Notes under the pieces: generated by a model | Databases searched by the model: none | What the model was told of the DNA's origin: nothing | What the model saw: only the letters and a program-made list of their open reading frames with translations | Translations under genes and position numbers: made by a program | Part shown: positions 16,772-25,349 of the stretch, piece after piece | Layout: every line of letters starts with the position of its first letter | Position numbering within the stretch: the first letter of the stretch is position 1 | NCBI RefSeq assembly: GCF_003987595.1 | Contig: NZ_NGJZ01000001.1 | Location: forward strand, 868,001-932,000 | From: Vagococcus entomophilus | GTDB taxonomy: Bacteria > Bacillota > Bacilli > Lactobacillales > Vagococcaceae | DNA length: 64,000 nucleotides | Direction: 5' to 3'

Positions 16772-17265
16772 CTAAAGAGATTTTATAAAGTCACCTAAAT
16801 CCATAGGTTTTCCTTTTGAGTTGTTACCTTTGTTAGGTTTCATAATGACTTGCATTAATAGCTCAAAGTCTGCATTTTCAATATCTTCAATTGCCCATCC
16901 GTTTTTGACAAGTTGACGGCACATATCAATATATTGATCTTTCGCTTCACTTGCGCTTACTTTTTTGCTTTCCCATTAGATTGCTTATCTCCACCTACAA
17001 CAGTTGTTACAACCCCTTGAAGTTCTTCCATTAGTTTTTCACTAGCTATACCATCCAAAATGGAATCTTCAGTTACTTTTTCGTTGTCGAACACATCCAC
17101 AACATAATCGATTAAACCGTCTAACTGTTTAACATATGATGTTTCTGTTTCTAATTTTTCCATGACTTCAAATGCTTTACGAACGGCTCTTCCTGTTAAT
17201 TTTTTCGTTTCATGTACAACCTTTTCATCGTTCTTATTTGTTAAATATAATTTCACTTTTGCCAT
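16772..17265 (-). CDS. Frameshifted tail chaperone gpGT
   Basis: A -1 slip on A AAA AAG at 16966-16960 moves ribosomes into a frame that continues KVSASEAKDQYIDMCRQLVK..WAIEDIENADFELLMQVIMK.. and ends at 16772, giving about 164 residues. The T extension holds the short motif typical of this position and explains the 200-base gap before the tape measure gene. The conserved G/GT ratio controls tail assembly in lambda-like phages (family knowledge). Confidence 0.88.
16957..17265 (-). CDS. Tail assembly chaperone gpG
   Basis: 102 residues, MAKVKLYLTNKNDEKVVHET..., the usual chaperone that precedes the tape measure gene. It ends DKQSNGKAKK at a TAA directly after the heptamer A AAA AAG (16966-16960), a canonical -1 slippery site. 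Most ribosomes stop here. Confidence 0.9.
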   Translation of the reverse strand: MAKVKLYLTNKNDEKVVHETKKLTGRAVRKAFEVMEKLETETSYVKQLDGLIDYVVDVFDNEKVTEDSILDGIASEKLMEELQGVVTTVVGGDKQSNGKAKK

Positions 17266-17290
17266 TTAATTAATTCCTCCTATTTTTTTT

Positions 17291-17322
17291 AAATAAAAAA
17301 GGCTAGTCTTTCGACTAACCTC
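17291..17322 (-). terminator. Hairpin between Ig-like tail protein and gpG
   Basis: GGTTAGTC-GAAA-GACTAGCC on the minus strand followed by TTTTTTATTT. It probably reduces, rather than ends, late transcription into the tape measure region. Confidence 0.7.
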
Positions 17323-17330
17323 ATATTGTT

Positions 17331-17801
17331 TTATCCAGCAGCAGGTTCCGTTACGGTTACCGTACATTTAGCTGTCTTTTTACCATCAGCAGTTGTTACA
17401 GTAACATCCGCTGTGCCAGCTTTAACAGCCAATGCTACACCCTTACTATCTATGCTTACGATAGTTTCATCTGAACTAGTAAAAGTAACTGCTTTATTAG
17501 TAGCGTTATCTGGAGAAACAGTAGCTTTTACCGTTCCTGTTTTCCCAACTTCTAATGCTAAAGTAGTTTGATCTAACGTTACGCCTGTTACATCAATTGA
17601 ATTAGATTTAAAAGCGGGAATATCCACTTTTTTCGATTCTTGTTCTTTTCCGTCAACAGTTGCTACACCTGCTACTTTGTACATTCCAGCCGCAACATCT
17701 TTATTTGCTCCCACGCCTTTAATAGTTAATGGAGAAACGCCTTCTGCTGCAACCTCTGTTCCTTTATAAATGCGAAATTTTTCTGGTTTAATATCCGCCA
17801 A
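17331..17801 (-). CDS. Ig-like (Big_2) virion decoration protein
   Basis: 156 residues. The C-terminal half is one bacterial Ig-like group 2 domain (SIDVTGVTLDQTTLALEVGK ... SPDNATNKAVTFTSSDETIV ... GTADVTVTTADGKKTAKCTV). The N-terminal half is a second beta-rich domain. It starts with TTG after AAAGGA. Such proteins decorate tail tubes and are often fused to the major tail protein by frameshifting; here the gene is separate and directly downstream of the major tail gene. Confidence 0.8.
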   Translation of the reverse strand: MADIKPEKFRIYKGTEVAAEGVSPLTIKGVGANKDVAAGMYKVAGVATVDGKEQESKKVDIPAFKSNSIDVTGVTLDQTTLALEVGKTGTVKATVSPDNATNKAVTFTSSDETIVSIDSKGVALAVKAGTADVTVTTADGKKTAKCTVTVTEPAAG

Positions 17802-17817
17802 ATTTATTCATCCTTTC

Positions 17818-17888
17818 TTATGATAAATCGATGGTAGCCCCATCGGTTGTAGGAGTTACCGTTCCAACAACGGGGCTAATTACTCCCC
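17818..17888 (-). other. -1 frameshift extension of the major tail protein
   Basis: After the normal stop (17880-17882) the -1 frame stays open for 21 codons: VISPVVGTVTPTTDGATIDL then S, ending at TAA 17818. The same peptide follows the capsid gene. The junction reads GCG GGG GAG TAA, a run of five G's allowing glycyl-tRNA on GGG to re-pair one base back. This is less canonical than the capsid site. Confidence 0.75.
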
Positions 17889-18461
17889 CGCTGTAGGGAA
17901 TGCTAAAGCTTTGAGCGCTGCTATAGTTTTTTCTTCTTTACCGACATATTTACCCATTACTTGACCGTTTGAATCTCCATCAGCATCGCTTGTAACTGCT
18001 GTAAATGTGTATGTTTCTGCCTCTGGTTCAAAAGCTTCGTTATTAGTAGTGTTTAATGTTGATCCATCTTGACTGAATTTACCTTTAAAGAACGCCATCA
18101 TTGCTGTGTCTCCACTTAAATCTTCTGATTCAAGTAAAACAACGCAATAAGGAGGTTCGGTATTTTCACCCACAAACGAGATTCCATTTTTAACTTCATA
18201 GCCTAGAATTGTGTCGTTTGCATTTTCTGGTAAATCTAACAAGCCAAAGTCAATTGACACATCCCCCGTGCCTTTTTGCGATACATAGTAAGCAATATTT
18301 GATCCGTAGACTTTCGTTGCTTCTTTCGCTAATCCGCTAATTTCTGCCGATACTGTAGCCCCTTCGTCCTGTTTTCCTTCGACAACGATTTGCTTGCCAA
18401 GTTTCCCTGTTTCTTTGTCAAAAACTCCAATTGTCATTCGTTTAAATCCAACTAATGTCAT
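17880..18461 (-). CDS. Major tail (tube) protein, phi13 family
   Basis: 193 residues, MTLVGFKRMTIGVFDKETGK... with GLLDLPENANDTILGYEVKN and a C-terminal FTAVTSDADGDSNGQVMGKY, matching phi13-type major tail proteins. It polymerises into the tail tube. The gene lies between tail-completion and chaperone genes as expected. Its 3' end carries a probable -1 frameshift that would give a minority form 21 residues longer (17818-17888). Confidence 0.9.
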   Translation of the reverse strand: MTLVGFKRMTIGVFDKETGKLGKQIVVEGKQDEGATVSAEISGLAKEATKVYGSNIAYYVSQKGTGDVSIDFGLLDLPENANDTILGYEVKNGISFVGENTEPPYCVVLLESEDLSGDTAMMAFFKGKFSQDGSTLNTTNNEAFEPEAETYTFTAVTSDADGDSNGQVMGKYVGKEEKTIAALKALAFPTAGE

Positions 18462-18504
18462 ATATATTTCCTCCTAATTTTTGATATAAAAAAAGACACG
18501 AAAG

Positions 18505-18912
18505 TCAATACTCCGTGTCATAAATAGTTGTATTTCCTGTGTATCTTCTTGCATCTACATATCGTTTCGTGTCTGAGAAATATTCGTCTAGTCCACCATC
18601 TGATTGTGCAAATCCCATTTTTTTCATTTCTTTTTTGATTTCTGATTGGATTTGTTTAATAGTCGTGCGATACGTTCCCTCAACATCGATTTGATACCAA
18701 AATTGAATTGATAACTCTTTGTCACTACCATGATAGGCATCGTTTTGAGCTTTTAACGGTCTTATCGTAATCATTGGACCTGCCTTATCTCCAGTTGAAG
18801 GATATTCATAGAATTTAATACGGTATTCGTCCGATTCAGTAATCTTCGTCGTAGATGATATATACTCATTACGAATCAATGAATCGTAGACCTCACTTAG
18901 TTTATCTTTCAT
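18505..18912 (-). CDS. Tail terminator/completion protein (DUF806-like)
   Basis: 135 residues: MKDKLSEVYDSLIRNEYISS, TIRPLKAQNDAYHGSDKELS, QFWYQIDVEGTYRTTIKQIQ. This is the minor tail protein that follows the gp10-like protein in Gram-positive siphophages. It overlaps the upstream gene by four bases (ATGA). It probably caps the head-proximal end of the tail. Confidence 0.78.
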   Translation of the reverse strand: MKDKLSEVYDSLIRNEYISSTTKITESDEYRIKFYEYPSTGDKAGPMITIRPLKAQNDAYHGSDKELSIQFWYQIDVEGTYRTTIKQIQSEIKKEMKKMGFAQSDGGLDEYFSDTKRYVDARRYTGNTTIYDTEY

Positions 18913-19319
18913 AGATTACTGCTCAACTCCTTTTTGACCGCAGCTAGATAGTCCTTTTGGGAATTTTTAAGCGATTTATCAATCACTCCGAACCCTTTAG
19001 GTCTTACTTGCTTTCCTTTTCTTGTATACCCCCACTCGTTTAAATGGATAAGCCGGTATCTACCTTTGGGACCATTCCAACCAATTTTTGCAATTGTTTC
19101 GTAGTTCTTGTAACTAGCGTTTGATCTTACTACCTCTTCAATCGAAGCACCAGTATCCTTAAATACGACCATGTCATGTTTTAATTTACTTTCTACTATT
19201 GCCCCAGATGCATTCACTACTTTATTAGATAGATTACGCACTTTTTTATTGCCTAAACGCTTTTCTAAGGCGTTCAACACATCATTGACACCATTTATAC
19301 TAACTTCATCTTTAGTCAT
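18909..19319 (-). CDS. HK97 gp10-like head-tail protein
   Basis: 136 residues. GAIVESKLKHDMVVFKDTGA, YRLIHLNEWGYTRKGKQVRP and the final AAVKKELSS are typical of the HK97 gp10 family (neck/tail completion). It overlaps both neighbours, which is consistent with translational coupling in the head-tail connection block. Confidence 0.8.
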   Translation of the reverse strand: MTKDEVSINGVNDVLNALEKRLGNKKVRNLSNKVVNASGAIVESKLKHDMVVFKDTGASIEEVVRSNASYKNYETIAKIGWNGPKGRYRLIHLNEWGYTRKGKQVRPKGFGVIDKSLKNSQKDYLAAVKKELSSNL

Positions 19320-19692
19320 CGTGAACGACCCCTAAAAGTACTGTGATAAACGCGTTATTTTCGAAGTCGTTTCGCACGTCTAAAACATCCCAACGAACAT
19401 TCTTATATCTGTAATCATCAATTTCCACATAATGCTTGTTCGTGGGAGAATATTCCCCTTTGGTGTCTCGAATGTTAATCGTTACAGCGTTAGTCGTTTC
19501 AATTGAATTAAGTATTTCTCTATCTTTCATCGAGGGGTTATAGATTTCAGCGTAGCAAATATGAAGAATCTCTTTTTCTTCCTCTCCTGGTTCTGGTCCG
19601 GAGTGAGGTTTGTATCTATAAAAAGAGACGGGAGTTCTAAGACTACCCGTCTGTACTTTAGGAGGTTTGTATTCGAAACTAGGTTTCCCCAT
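19312..19692 (-). CDS. Head-tail joining (adaptor/closure) protein
   Basis: 126 residues with TGSLRTPVSFYRYKP near the start and the beta-rich CYAEIYNPSMKDREIL ... WDVLDVRNDFENNAFITVLL, the SPP1 gp16-like head-tail joining pattern. It overlaps the connector gene upstream by 14 bases and the gp10-like gene downstream by eight. Confidence 0.8.
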   Translation of the reverse strand: MGKPSFEYKPPKVQTGSLRTPVSFYRYKPHSGPEPGEEEKEILHICYAEIYNPSMKDREILNSIETTNAVTINIRDTKGEYSPTNKHYVEIDDYRYKNVRWDVLDVRNDFENNAFITVLLGVVHDD

Positions 19693-19954
19693 CTTCTGAA
19701 TCCCCCTTTAATTGTGTGATAGACAACCCTAACAATTCGCCAAGGAAGTTATCCTCGAAGAATTCTAATGAATCGTTATAAGCGTATCTAGCACGCTCAA
19801 GCACTAGCGTTTTTGCGCGTTCATTGCTCTCATCAAATCCAGTTTTATCTTTTACATAAGCCTGTGATTCATTCAAAATTCGCTGTAGGTTGTCATCTTC
19901 CGAATTATGGAAAATGTGCATACGCTTTTTTAAATCCGCTAAAAGGTCAACCAT
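19679..19954 (-). CDS. Head-tail connector (gp6/DNA-packaging) protein
   Basis: 91 residues, LADLKKRMHIFHNSEDDNLQ followed by AYVKDKTGFDE and ERARYAYNDSLEFFEDNF. This is the all-helical connector of the phage gp6-like/QLRG family that sits directly after the capsid gene and forms a ring beneath the portal. Confidence 0.85.
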   Translation of the reverse strand: MVDLLADLKKRMHIFHNSEDDNLQRILNESQAYVKDKTGFDESNERAKTLVLERARYAYNDSLEFFEDNFLGELLGLSITQLKGDSEDGET

Positions 19955-19969
19955 TGGAAACTCCCCTTT

Positions 19970-20041
19970 CTACGCAAGTTCAATAGTAGCTCCGTCTGTC
20001 GTAGGAGTTACTTTTTGGACTTTTGGGGAAATTACTTTCCC
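19970..20041 (-). other. -1 frameshift extension of the major capsid protein
   Basis: The capsid gene ends GCG GGA AAG TAA. The heptamer G GGA AAG (20041-20035) is the lambda-type slippery sequence. A -1 slip reads on as VISPKVQKVTPTTDGATIEL then A and stops at TAG 19970. It is 16 of 21 residues identical to the extension of the major tail gene, while the DNA differs mainly at third codon positions. Confidence 0.85.
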
Positions 20042-21150
20042 GCTGGAGTTAGCTCCAAAGTCCAAATCGCCGCTACTTTGTTGTCTTTCGCTTTACCGTA
20101 AACAAATTGTTTGGCGGTAAATAAGTCCATATCTTCAATAGCGAGTGTTTGATCGTATTTTTTAACAGTAACTCCACCACCAACGTACGCATCGTAACGG
20201 CCTTGAACGAAAGTTGTAACTTCACCAGAAACTTGTGCGATAGATTCAACGATATCTAGGTTGTAAGGCAACGCAGTAACGTAAATACCTTGAGCATTTA
20301 GTGACGTGTATTGCTTTTTAACTTCCCAAGCATCCACAGGGTTTACAACCATCGTAACTAACCCATCAACAGCAACAGTTTTATTTTTTTCGTTTGTAGA
20401 GTGAAGTTTGTAGACATCCGTCAATTCGTTAACAGTTGTTTTAGCATCTGCAAAAGTAAGTTTGCCTGAGGCTTCTTTTTTAGGATATTCACCACCAGTG
20501 ACTGTAACATCCGCTTGTACTTGACGATTCAATCCAATCGGTTGATCTTTACCAGTGCCAGCTAAGAAAGCTGCTTCAAGAGCTACTGCAAAAGCTTCAT
20601 CAATTTGAGTTCGAACAAAAGTTTCAATCCAAGCTGGTCCAAATTGTTCTAAATCTTTAGGCACTACAACAAAAGCTGTAAGTTTGCTTTGAATTGCTTC
20701 TTCTTCGCTGAACGCTGCATCTAATTGCCCTTTGATTTCCCCAAAAATTTTACCCCAAACAGCTACACCACTTGTTTCAGACTTCAAAAATTTCAAACGT
20801 AACCCAGCATCACGTAATCCGATACGATTAAGCAATGGATGGTTCGTTGTTAAATCTTCAAAGATACGATCAATGGTTTCTTGAGGAAGTAAAGTTTCTT
20901 CTTTATAACCAACTTCTGTGTTGATTTCATTGAAAAATTTACGTGTTCCTGCTGCAAGTTTTTCATCCGCTGGATTAGAAGCTAACAACGAATCGATTTC
21001 TCCTCGAGCTTGTTTCTTAGCTTCGTTAACCATTTCATCCATTAAAGCAGAGTATAATTCTCCTTGTTTTTCGGTTGATTCTCCATTTGTAATTGCATCA
21101 AGCATTGCTTGACGTTTTTCTTTAAATTCATTTGATAATTTAATTGTCAT
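20032..21150 (-). CDS. Major capsid protein, HK97 fold
   Basis: 372 residues. A charged N-terminal delta region (about 1-75) is followed by LLPQETIDRIFEDLTTNHPL, GIRDAGLRLKFLK-like, AFVVVPKDLEQFGPAWIETF, FLAGTGKDQPIGLNR and the C-terminal YDAYVGGGVTVKKYDQTLAI, typical of the HK97 capsid family. The protease gene sits upstream. A lambda-type slippery heptamer overlaps the stop codon and would yield a 21-residue longer form. Confidence 0.93.
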   Translation of the reverse strand: MTIKLSNEFKEKRQAMLDAITNGESTEKQGELYSALMDEMVNEAKKQARGEIDSLLASNPADEKLAAGTRKFFNEINTEVGYKEETLLPQETIDRIFEDLTTNHPLLNRIGLRDAGLRLKFLKSETSGVAVWGKIFGEIKGQLDAAFSEEEAIQSKLTAFVVVPKDLEQFGPAWIETFVRTQIDEAFAVALEAAFLAGTGKDQPIGLNRQVQADVTVTGGEYPKKEASGKLTFADAKTTVNELTDVYKLHSTNEKNKTVAVDGLVTMVVNPVDAWEVKKQYTSLNAQGIYVTALPYNLDIVESIAQVSGEVTTFVQGRYDAYVGGGVTVKKYDQTLAIEDMDLFTAKQFVYGKAKDNKVAAIWTLELTPAGK

Positions 21151-21175
21151 TTAGTATGACCTCCTATTTTTTGTA

Positions 21176-21901
21176 TTAAAAAAGATACCGTTCAAAAGGC
21201 GACTTTTCGCTTTTGGGTATCGTTGATTTAGTATTTAATTTTTCGATTACGCTATTTGCAATTGCATCTACATCAATAAATGCTTTATCTTGTTTTTTAA
21301 TCGTTGACTGAACCTTATTCATAAGCTTCTCGACTGCATCAGCAGGAATGACGGGTGATAAACTAGCTACAAGTGGCACTGCTTTTTCATTGCTAAACAT
21401 TACTTCGTCAGCAAAACCTTCTGAAACAGCTTGTTGAGCATTGAACCACGTCTCTTTATCCATTAAGTTCAACAAATCGTCCATAGACTTACCTGTTTTT
21501 GCTACATAAGCGTTCGCAATTGATGTATTGTAGTTTTGCAACACATTTGCTTCATGCGATAAGGCTTTGTGATCGCCACCAACAACAGCCGATACATTAT
21601 GAATCATAATTTGAGCGGTTGGGCTAATTGAAACTTTGCTTCCAGCCATTGCGATAACACTAGCTGCACTAGCTGCAATACCTACGATTTGAATGTTAAC
21701 CGGTCCACTGTAAGATTTTAGTTTCGTATAAATTTCGCTACCAGCATAAACATCTCCACCACCGGAATTGATTGTCACATCAATCTGTTCGCCATTTTCG
21801 GGCAAGGCAATATCTTTAGGTGCTGTGCTATCCATTTCGAACATATCGTATAACCACTTTTGGTCATTCGAAATAATAGTTCCTTTTACGTCAATTTTCA
21901 T
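21176..21901 (-). CDS. Prohead protease, ClpP-like
   Basis: 241 residues of the ClpP/crotonase serine protease fold: NSGGGDVYAGSEIYTKLKSY, the nucleophile Ser in GIAASAASVIAMAG, the His in IMIHNVSAVVGGDHKAL, and DLLNLMDKETWFNAQQAV. It removes the capsid delta domain during head maturation. The start overlaps the portal stop by four bases. Confidence 0.92.
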   Translation of the reverse strand: MKIDVKGTIISNDQKWLYDMFEMDSTAPKDIALPENGEQIDVTINSGGGDVYAGSEIYTKLKSYSGPVNIQIVGIAASAASVIAMAGSKVSISPTAQIMIHNVSAVVGGDHKALSHEANVLQNYNTSIANAYVAKTGKSMDDLLNLMDKETWFNAQQAVSEGFADEVMFSNEKAVPLVASLSPVIPADAVEKLMNKVQSTIKKQDKAFIDVDAIANSVIEKLNTKSTIPKSEKSPFERYLF

Positions 21902-23034
21902 TCTTCCTCACCCCCTTTCAAGTTTGAACTTTCAGTATAGTTCTTGGTGATGACATAAACATCTCCACCCTCGCGAGGTGGCAAACCATATTCTTTTCTA
22001 GCTTCATTAATGTTCATGAAGCCACTGGATATAACTTTGTCAATTTTCTCAGAATCTTTGAACGGATCTGGCTTATTGATTCCCACCACTTCAAACTGTT
22101 TTCCTTTTTGATATTCAACAGGTTCTAACATTTTTGCGTTCAATTCATCTTCGATTTTTTTGAGTAGAGGGTTGATACAAAATTCAACGTAAGATTGTTT
22201 ATTACTTTCCAAATCTGCCATTTCTCCGTGAACTAAAGCCGGTGGAATACCTAGAATCTTGGCAACTTCACTGATCATTGCTGATTTAGCGTTTTGAATT
22301 TCATCAAAAGATTGCTTACTGTTTCCTGTTTGTATTTCGTTATAGGAGAGTCCTTTCGTCATTGGTACAATTGCAACAGACTTTTTAAACGATTCGAATA
22401 CTTTATCAATGAATTTTTGCAGTGCTGTTGTCTTTTGCTCATCTGTTCCATTCACTGCAGACACTTCGACCGTTCCTCTTATTTGGTTATTCCTTAGCGA
22501 AGCATCCATCATCCGACCAAATAGCTCTCCGTAATCAGCAAAAAGACCTGAAACGTAACGTTCCAAGTCCTCATTGTTATATTCAAGAAAAATAACCTCA
22601 TTCATCCGAAACTTCCTATTAAACATATAACCTTTAACACTTACACCCTCAAATGTATCCTCATATAGAGCAAGTTCATTTCTAGTGTAGCTATCAGCAA
22701 TAAGCAAGTCGTCTGTATCGGACATTACAATGAGAACCTCGTTATCAAATAGCAAATTATAGATTACTTTCTGCCAAAATGTTGTAGCAGATTGGTCCGT
22801 ATTAGGGCGTACATTCAACTTGTAATGCCAGGCACTTCTATCTACAACCCCATCATTCATTAGTCTAAATTCAGACTGACTAATCGTCCTAGCAACAAAG
22901 TTGATACAGGTATCAATTGCCATTCTCTTAATATACGGACGGTTCGAGCTATCCTCAAAAAATTCTAACCCCATTAGCGTTTCTAATTCAGAGTTCTTTT
23001 TATAAATGTCAAACCAACTCGTGAATTTACTCAT
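21898..23034 (-). CDS. Portal protein, HK97 family
   Basis: 378 residues: YIKRMAIDTCINFVARTISQ, WHYKLNVRPNTDQSATTFWQ, the FDEIQNAKSAMISEVAKILG motif and IPPALVH. It forms the dodecameric DNA entry ring. It lies between the large terminase and protease genes as usual. Confidence 0.93.
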   Translation of the reverse strand: MSKFTSWFDIYKKNSELETLMGLEFFEDSSNRPYIKRMAIDTCINFVARTISQSEFRLMNDGVVDRSAWHYKLNVRPNTDQSATTFWQKVIYNLLFDNEVLIVMSDTDDLLIADSYTRNELALYEDTFEGVSVKGYMFNRKFRMNEVIFLEYNNEDLERYVSGLFADYGELFGRMMDASLRNNQIRGTVEVSAVNGTDEQKTTALQKFIDKVFESFKKSVAIVPMTKGLSYNEIQTGNSKQSFDEIQNAKSAMISEVAKILGIPPALVHGEMADLESNKQSYVEFCINPLLKKIEDELNAKMLEPVEYQKGKQFEVVGINKPDPFKDSEKIDKVISSGFMNINEARKEYGLPPREGGDVYVITKNYTESSNLKGGEEE

Positions 23035-23055
23035 TCATCATTTCACCCCCTTTCA

Positions 23056-24702
23056 CTAGAAGTCGATGCTATCCATCATTGATAAGAAACCGTCTAAATT
23101 GTTATCTTCTAATTCGTCTATTTTATATAGAGCCATTAAAAATGCCTGGAAACCATCTGTTTTCCTTGTCTTTTCTTCTTTTTTTAAGTAAGTTTTGTTT
23201 CCTAAAGCATCTGTTTTAGCTAAGGTATTATTAACATACCAGCGCATCAATGGATTATCTCCGTATATAATTTTATGATTAGCGAAAGAATCTTCAACGA
23301 TTGGAGCGACTTTTGAATGAACACCTCGAGGGTTTCGAATGAATTCGTATTCAAATCCATATTCTTCAAGCAGAGGTTTAAGTAAATCCATTCGGAAATT
23401 ATCAGCCACCACTTTCTGTATACCATTCGATTCTCTTTCAACATCCAGCCATTTCACAATATGTAATGGATTAATAGATGGTTCATCTAGTATCGTAAGC
23501 AATCCTCTTGACTGCCATTCTTCGATTGGAGCTTTTATCTTAACCATTTGTAGAAATCCTTTCCGAACGAAAGAATGAGTTTTCCATACGTACTTCCCGT
23601 CTATTTGGAAAAGTAAACCTACACTAGCGAAATCTCGAATACTCGCATAGTCAAATCCAGCAATTGCCATTCTGTTTTTCAATTCTGGTAACGCTTGATT
23701 TGTCGCCATGATATTCTCCCAAGAAGTTACATCTTTCTCGACATCTTCTTCGGGTAAATTCATGCGTTTTGTCATAAAAGCTAGACGACCACCAGGGTTA
23801 GTATTCAAAGCTAGAAATTGTTTCTTAACCTTGTTAAACAATCGTTTTGAGCGACCTGTAATAGGCTTCTCAAATGCTGGGTTTGCCTTTTCCCACATAT
23901 CGTAGTCTTCAACTTCTTCTTTATCATCTAACTTACAAATGAAAGGGAATATTCTATCATCATCTGGGTTGTCACCTTTCATAACATTTCGGCAGCGCTC
24001 CATCAGTTGGTCATAAAATCCCTCTCGAACATAGCCATCGGTCCCAATGAAAAACTCACGAGGATTGGCAACTTTACCAAGACCGCCACTGAATACGTCT
24101 ACGGTAGCTCTATCTTCCATTTCGTGTATCTCATCGTAGATAACACATCCTTCACGGCCACCATCTTTTGTGCTAGCATTTGAAGTTTTAAATTTAAATA
24201 CGCTCTTAGTAGTCTTTCCAATAATTTGAGCTTTCCAAGGTTCGAAGCTCTTTTGCATTGCTGTTTCACTTTCTATCGTGTCAAAAGCTTCTTTAAAAGA
24301 CGTCTTGGCTTGTTCTTCTGAATTGGCTACAACTGATACATCATAATGTTTAACTCCGTGTAGAGGGCTTATAAAAAACGTGGCAAGTGTTGTGATAAAT
24401 CCATTTTTACCACCACCACGCCCCATAGATATAAAAAATTCCTCAAAGAACAATTCATCATCCTCTTTAAAGTACAAAAAAATGAACGGGGTTATGAATT
24501 TCTCCCAAGGATCAAGAGAAAAAAACCATCGTTCACTAAATTTTATATAGTTACTAATTCGTTCTTCATCAAAATATAAATCATCTCGACATAGAACATC
24601 TCGTTTTAGATACTCAATTAAATCAATTCTATCTTTGTTCAAGATTATTTCTTTTCTTTCCCAACGATTAATGTAATCGTCAATTAAATGATGGCTAATC
24701 AT
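23056..24702 (-). CDS. terL: Terminase large subunit
   Basis: 548 residues. The ATPase domain has Walker A GRGGGKNG near 90 and Walker B VIYDEIHE near 190. The nuclease domain has GFDYASIRD as the first acidic cluster and VVADNFRMDLLKPLLEE, of the phage Terminase_1 (PF03354-like) group. It packages DNA by cutting at cos sites. It overlaps the small subunit gene by four bases. Confidence 0.93.
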   Translation of the reverse strand: MISHHLIDDYINRWERKEIILNKDRIDLIEYLKRDVLCRDDLYFDEERISNYIKFSERWFFSLDPWEKFITPFIFLYFKEDDELFFEEFFISMGRGGGKNGFITTLATFFISPLHGVKHYDVSVVANSEEQAKTSFKEAFDTIESETAMQKSFEPWKAQIIGKTTKSVFKFKTSNASTKDGGREGCVIYDEIHEMEDRATVDVFSGGLGKVANPREFFIGTDGYVREGFYDQLMERCRNVMKGDNPDDDRIFPFICKLDDKEEVEDYDMWEKANPAFEKPITGRSKRLFNKVKKQFLALNTNPGGRLAFMTKRMNLPEEDVEKDVTSWENIMATNQALPELKNRMAIAGFDYASIRDFASVGLLFQIDGKYVWKTHSFVRKGFLQMVKIKAPIEEWQSRGLLTILDEPSINPLHIVKWLDVERESNGIQKVVADNFRMDLLKPLLEEYGFEYEFIRNPRGVHSKVAPIVEDSFANHKIIYGDNPLMRWYVNNTLAKTDALGNKTYLKKEEKTRKTDGFQAFLMALYKIDELEDNNLDGFLSMMDSIDF

Positions 24703-25001
24703 ACCAGTTCGCTTCCGTCTCCAGGTAAATCTTCTAGGTCCTTAAATATAAACGAACGTTCGATAGATAGTAATTGAGTATTTATTTTAGTTTTTTCAGT
24801 GATGGCGGGGTTAGGCTTTAAGAATCTTTGCGAACCATTTTCCGTCATAACCATAGAACCGTTTTCCACAATACTTTCATCTAATTCGTAGTAGATTTCG
24901 AGCAAGTTTATATAGCGATTTATCTTCTCTAATTCTTTTTGAGAAGTCGTATCAACCCTTTCATGTAGCTCTTTATCAAGTTTCTTTAAGTTATATTTCA
25001 T
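24699..25001 (-). CDS. terS: Terminase small subunit, P27 family
   Basis: 100 residues, ELEKINRYINLLEIYYELDE, GSQRFLKPNPAITEKTKINT, QLLSIERSFIFKDLED. This is the short P27-type small terminase that pairs with this TerL and an HNH protein in cos phages. It binds the packaging start site. Confidence 0.88.
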   Translation of the reverse strand: MKYNLKKLDKELHERVDTTSQKELEKINRYINLLEIYYELDESIVENGSMVMTENGSQRFLKPNPAITEKTKINTQLLSIERSFIFKDLEDLPGDGSELV

Positions 25002-25094
25002 ACCTACCCCCCCTTCACGTATTTTTTAGGTTGCATCTGCTTAATCGAGCCCATATACCGGTTTCCCATTCGCTTTCTTCTTGCGAATTATTTT

Positions 25095-25108
25095 GACCGG
25101 GGGGGCTA
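25095..25108. other. cos: Candidate cos region
   Basis: GACC followed by seven G's and CTA, between the HNH gene and terS. Cos phages with a P27 TerS plus HNH pair often carry a C-run followed by GGTC at this place. This is recognition by pattern; the cut points are not known. Confidence 0.45.
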
Positions 25109-25125
25109 TTTGAAAATTTATTATC

Positions 25126-25347
25126 TTACTGTAAAAATATTTCTTGCGAATCACATTTGATTGACAATATTTTTTTCACTGGATTGTTTTTATCAATATA
25201 AATAAAAGTAATTACATTAGTTCCCAATATATTTGAATTAGTAACGTAATGTCTAGTCATGGAGCAAACTCCCATCGGTACACCCTTTATACTTAGCTTA
25301 GGAACTTTACCGTTAATGTCATACTCAATATCGCTTAGCTCTACCAT
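25126..25347 (-). CDS. Small phage protein (73 aa), unknown
   Basis: MVELSDIEYDINGKVPKLSI KGVPMGVCSMTRHYV.. is beta-rich. The ATG at 25347 follows GAGGTGG by five bases; a GTG at 25356 is possible but overlaps the HNH stop. It lies between HNH and the cos region. No family recognised. Confidence 0.65.
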   Translation of the reverse strand: MVELSDIEYDINGKVPKLSIKGVPMGVCSMTRHYVTNSNILGTNVITFIYIDKNNPVKKILSIKCDSQEIFLQ

Positions 25348-25349
25348 GA

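Noticed and set aside
13693..16775. Long plus-strand frames across the tape measure gene
   Set aside because: Antisense shadows of a highly repetitive coding sequence; no ribosome sites or recognisable products.
24750..24765. GAACGTTC inside terS as a LexA box
   Set aside because: The half sites are adjacent without the four-base spacer, and the position is inside a coding region.
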